Below, piece after piece: positions 6,356 to 8,306 of a DNA stretch of 8,306 bases. Under the pieces are notes generated by a model. The model ran no database searches. It was given only the letters and a program-made list of their open reading frames with translations, and was not told the DNA's origin. The stretch covers positions 1 to 8,306 of the forward strand of contig DASXCV010000283.1 in assembly GCA_036491015.1 (NCBI GenBank). Reading direction: 5' to 3'. Each line of letters opens with the position of its first letter. Position 1 is the first letter of the stretch. The DNA is from JAICJR01 sp036491015. GTDB taxonomy: Bacteria > Actinomycetota > Thermoleophilia > Solirubrobacterales > Thermoleophilaceae. Position numbers and translations under genes: made by a program.

Positions 6356-7177
6356 CACCGGCAGGGCGAGCAGGTCGGAGTGGCCGACCGTCGCCGCGAG
6401 CTGCCCGGCCCGTGCCTGCGCCAGGCGCGCGCGCGTGTAGTCGCCGGCCTCGGCGGCCAGCTCGGCCTCCTGCTCGCACGCGGCGCCCACCCACCCACTG
6501 AACCACTCCGCCGCGAGCTCGGCCTCGGTGCCGCCGAGCCGCCACGGGCTGGGCCGCACGACCACCTCCGCGCCGAGCCGGCGCAGCTGCTCGACTGCCA
6601 CCTCGACCGCGTCCGGGCCGAGCAGGCGGCCCCGCTCCGTCGTGCGGCGCTGGTGGGCATCGAAGGCGGCGGCCACGCGGCGGTCCAGTGGATCGGCCGG
6701 GGTCAGCTCCACGTGCCCGACGACCGACAGGGTGAGAAGCGTGGGACAGCCCGTGCCGGCGCAGAGGGTGGTCAGAGCGGCCAGCTCGTCCTCGGTGAGC
6801 ATGTCGAGCAGCGCCGACGCCGTGAGGAGGGTTGCCCCCGCGAGGTCGCTCGGGTCGAGCCGGATGATGTCGGAACGGCTCGTCTCGACGGTGATCTCGG
6901 ACCCGTCGGCGGCGCGGCCGGGGGAGTCGGCGGCGGCCACCTCCAGCAGGTCCGCGTCCCGGTCGTGCAGCATCCAGTGCTGCGGCCCGGGCAGGCGCGG
7001 CGCGAGCCAGCGGCCCATTCCGCCGGTGCCGCAGCCGAGGTCGTGGATCACCCGGCGGCCGGTTGCCGGGAGCCGTCGCACGAGGCGTTCGACGAGCTCG
7101 GGTGCACGGGCCGCGGCGTCGGCGGGCTCGCGGAGCGCGAGCCAGCGCCGGCTGACCCGGACGTCCCCGGCGGTCAT
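6344..7177 (-). CDS. Class I SAM-dependent methyltransferase
   Basis: A 277-residue soluble protein. The SAM-binding motif I is at residues 45-58 (HDLGCGTGGMGRWL), and the end of strand two gives the acidic ribose ligand in LHDRDADLL (70-78). A later LLTASALLDMLTEDEL (117-132) fits the motif of the post-catalytic strand and helix seen in small-molecule methyltransferases. The C-terminal half, with ERGRLLGPDAVE (181-192), PSPWRLGG (209-216) and a helical region through WFSGWVGAACEQEAEL (225-240), resembles a substrate-binding part I cannot assign. Because of its place in the cluster it is a candidate for methylating the pterin/pyrimidine product or its sugar; this is inference. ATG at 7177 was chosen because it forms an ATGA overlap with the glycosyltransferase stop and avoids a 152-residue low-complexity extension. 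It ends convergently inside the GTP cyclohydrolase II gene. Confidence 0.88.
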   Translation of the reverse strand: MTAGDVRVSRRWLALREPADAAARAPELVERLVRRLPATGRRVIHDLGCGTGGMGRWLAPRLPGPQHWMLHDRDADLLEVAAADSPGRAADGSEITVETSRSDIIRLDPSDLAGATLLTASALLDMLTEDELAALTTLCAGTGCPTLLTLSVVGHVELTPADPLDRRVAAAFDAHQRRTTERGRLLGPDAVEVAVEQLRRLGAEVVVRPSPWRLGGTEAELAAEWFSGWVGAACEQEAELAAEAGDYTRARLAQARAGQLAATVGHSDLLALPVSGR

Positions 7178-8208
7178 CGCGACGCCGCCGCCAGGACGCC
7201 CGCGATCGTGGACGCCGTCGTCGACCACCCGGCGAGCGACTCGCGCCGCTCGCGGGCGGCGCGGCGCAACCGCGCTCTCAGCTCGGCGTCCTCGAGCCAG
7301 GCCCGGAGCGCGTTCGCGAGCGCCGCGGCGTCGTCCGCCGGAACGAGCAACCCCGGCCGGACCTCGCCGGCCCCGTGGCCGAGGGCCTCCGTCACCCCGC
7401 CGACGTCGGCCGCGACCACCGGCAGGCCACGGGCCAGGGCCTCGACCACGACCATGCCGTACGCCTCGGTGCGCGACGGGAGAACCAGCAGGTCGGCGGC
7501 GGCGTAGCAGCGGTCGAGCTCGGCTCCCGTCAGCGGCCCCGGGAATGACACGCGGTCGCCGAGCGAGCGCCCGCGAAGAGCCTCCGCGAACTCGGGCTCG
7601 CGGTCGAGGCTGCCCACGCACGCGCACTGCCACGGCAGGTCCGTCATGGTGGCCAGCGCGTCGAGCAGCACATCGTGGCCCTTGATGAAGGTCACGGCCC
7701 CAACGCAGAGCAGGGCCTCGCCGGCGTCGGTGCCGGGCGCGAGGTCGGCGGCGCAGGCGCCGGGCTCGGCCACGTGCACGCGGTCGGCGGCCAACCCGTA
7801 CAGCTCGAGCAGGCGCCGCCGGCTGAATGCGCTGGTGGTGACCACGGCAGCGGCGGCCGAGAGCACCGCGCGTTCGCGCTCGTCAGGCGAGCCCTGCCCC
7901 AGCGGCATGTGCACGAGCACCACCAAGCGCAACCGGCCCGCCTGCGGCACGAGCACCTCGGGGGCCGTCGAGGCGACGAGGCCGTCGAGCAGCACGACGG
8001 CGCCGTCGGGGATCTGCTGGACGGCACGCTCGAGGGCCGCGAACGAGGCCGCGTCGGGTTGCGACCAGAAGCCGGGCACGGCGTGCTCGCGCACCGACCA
8101 GCCGATGGAGGTGAGCCCGCGGCAGAGATGCCTGTCGTAGACGTTGCCTCCGCTCGGCCGCGCCGGATCGTCGATGCCGTCGGGTACGACGAAATGGACC
8201 GCCGTCAC
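7174..8208 (-). CDS. GT4-type glycosyltransferase (GT-B fold)
   Basis: A 344-residue soluble glycosyltransferase of the GT-B fold, short for the family. The N-terminal acceptor-side domain has the glycine pair SGGNVYDRHL (residues 19-28). The C-terminal donor-side domain carries LLCVGAVTFIKGHDVLLDAL (166-185, with Lys176), FPGPLTGAELDRCYAAADLLVLPS (222-245 region) and the typical E-x7-E element EAYGMVVVE (Glu248 and Glu256), followed by ARGLPVVAADVGGVTEAL (259-276). Such enzymes use a nucleotide-sugar donor with retention of configuration. Neither donor nor acceptor can be read from sequence. The start codon is GTG at 8208-8206, overlapping the PTPS stop as GTGA; the next gene overlaps as ATGA. 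This tight coupling to PTPS and a methyltransferase suggests that the acceptor is the pterin-like product, but a lipid or cell-wall acceptor is also possible. Confidence 0.9.
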   Translation of the reverse strand: MTAVHFVVPDGIDDPARPSGGNVYDRHLCRGLTSIGWSVREHAVPGFWSQPDAASFAALERAVQQIPDGAVVLLDGLVASTAPEVLVPQAGRLRLVVLVHMPLGQGSPDERERAVLSAAAAVVTTSAFSRRRLLELYGLAADRVHVAEPGACAADLAPGTDAGEALLCVGAVTFIKGHDVLLDALATMTDLPWQCACVGSLDREPEFAEALRGRSLGDRVSFPGPLTGAELDRCYAAADLLVLPSRTEAYGMVVVEALARGLPVVAADVGGVTEALGHGAGEVRPGLLVPADDAAALANALRAWLEDAELRARLRRAARERRESLAGWSTTASTIAGVLAAASR

Positions 8209-8306
8209 AAGGGGCGCTCGTAGCTCGCCCAGGCGATGTGCGACTCGTGCAGCGTGACCACCAGCCCGTCGAGCTCGGAAGCCGTGGGGCCGAGCGCGCC
8301 GGCGTG
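8205..8306 (-). CDS. 6-pyruvoyl-tetrahydropterin synthase / QueD-like protein, C-terminal end (runs off right edge)
   Basis: The last 33 codons and TGA of a gene read from the right edge. The end LDGLVVTLHESHIAWASYE (fragment residues 12-30) is the typical closing strand of the 6-pyruvoyl-tetrahydropterin synthase/6-carboxytetrahydropterin synthase family. The Glu in HES (fragment residue 21, bases 8246-8244) matches the C-terminal Glu that anchors the 2-amino-4-oxo pyrimidine of the substrate in characterised family members. The classical substrate is dihydroneopterin triphosphate, made by GTP cyclohydrolase I; here the nearest cyclohydrolase is type II, so a different substrate is possible. 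The zinc ligands lie outside the window. It is the first visible gene of the minus-strand operon and shares GTGA with the glycosyltransferase. The fragment is short, so the assignment rests on this one motif plus context. Confidence 0.72.
   Translation of the reverse strand, partial: HAGALGPTASELDGLVVTLHESHIAWASYERPL

Noticed and set aside
6320..6400. Possible bidirectional terminator at the convergent junction
   Set aside because: I see no stable inverted repeat followed by a T-run on either strand, and the coding regions overlap.
6380..7685. Long plus-strand open frames opposite the methyltransferase and glycosyltransferase genes
   Set aside because: Compositionally these are high-GC antisense shadows without motifs. 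The minus-strand frames have clear SAM-binding and GT-B motifs and start-stop overlaps.

Overview
The window is 8.3 kb of very GC-rich DNA with strong G/C third-position bias, tightly packed with genes that often overlap by 4 to 12 bases. This style and the gene families point to a high-GC Actinomycetota. A Thermoleophilia/Solirubrobacterales-like or streptomycete-like source is possible, but the lineage cannot be fixed from the sequence alone. No rRNA, tRNA, CRISPR array, insertion sequence or phage gene is visible.

Layout. (1) Bases 1-336, minus strand: the N-terminal 112 residues of a SAM-dependent methyltransferase that runs off the left edge. (2) Bases 337-416: a short divergent intergenic gap, the only place in the window where promoters for two divergent units would fit. 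(3) Bases 417-6355, plus strand: a compact five-gene operon. It encodes a membrane fusion of a CDP-alcohol phosphatidyltransferase with an LtaS-like phosphatase/sulfatase-superfamily domain, an acyltransferase-3 membrane acylase, an LPG-synthase-TM/AglD-like polytopic membrane protein, a stand-alone RibD C-terminal-type reductase, and a stand-alone GTP cyclohydrolase II (RibA-like). (4) Bases 6344-8306, minus strand, convergent on the first operon: a second SAM methyltransferase, a GT4-type glycosyltransferase, and the last 33 residues of a 6-pyruvoyl-tetrahydropterin synthase/QueD-like protein that runs off the right edge. These three genes are joined by ATGA/GTGA start-stop overlaps, and the PTPS is the most upstream of them.

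How it may work together. GTP cyclohydrolase II opens GTP to a 2,5-diamino-6-ribosylaminopyrimidinone phosphate, and the RibD-type reductase would reduce the ribosyl chain to ribityl. The reductase has no deaminase domain, and no lumazine synthase, riboflavin synthase or DHBP synthase is present here. This therefore does not look like the riboflavin operon. With a PTPS-family enzyme, a glycosyltransferase and one or two methyltransferases, the set reads as a dedicated pathway to a modified, probably glycosylated, pterin- or pyrimidine-type metabolite. The reductase gene is translationally coupled to the membrane module, which suggests, by inference only, that the product is joined to or exported with an envelope lipid or glycopolymer. 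The final product is unknown; this is the most interesting aspect of the window.
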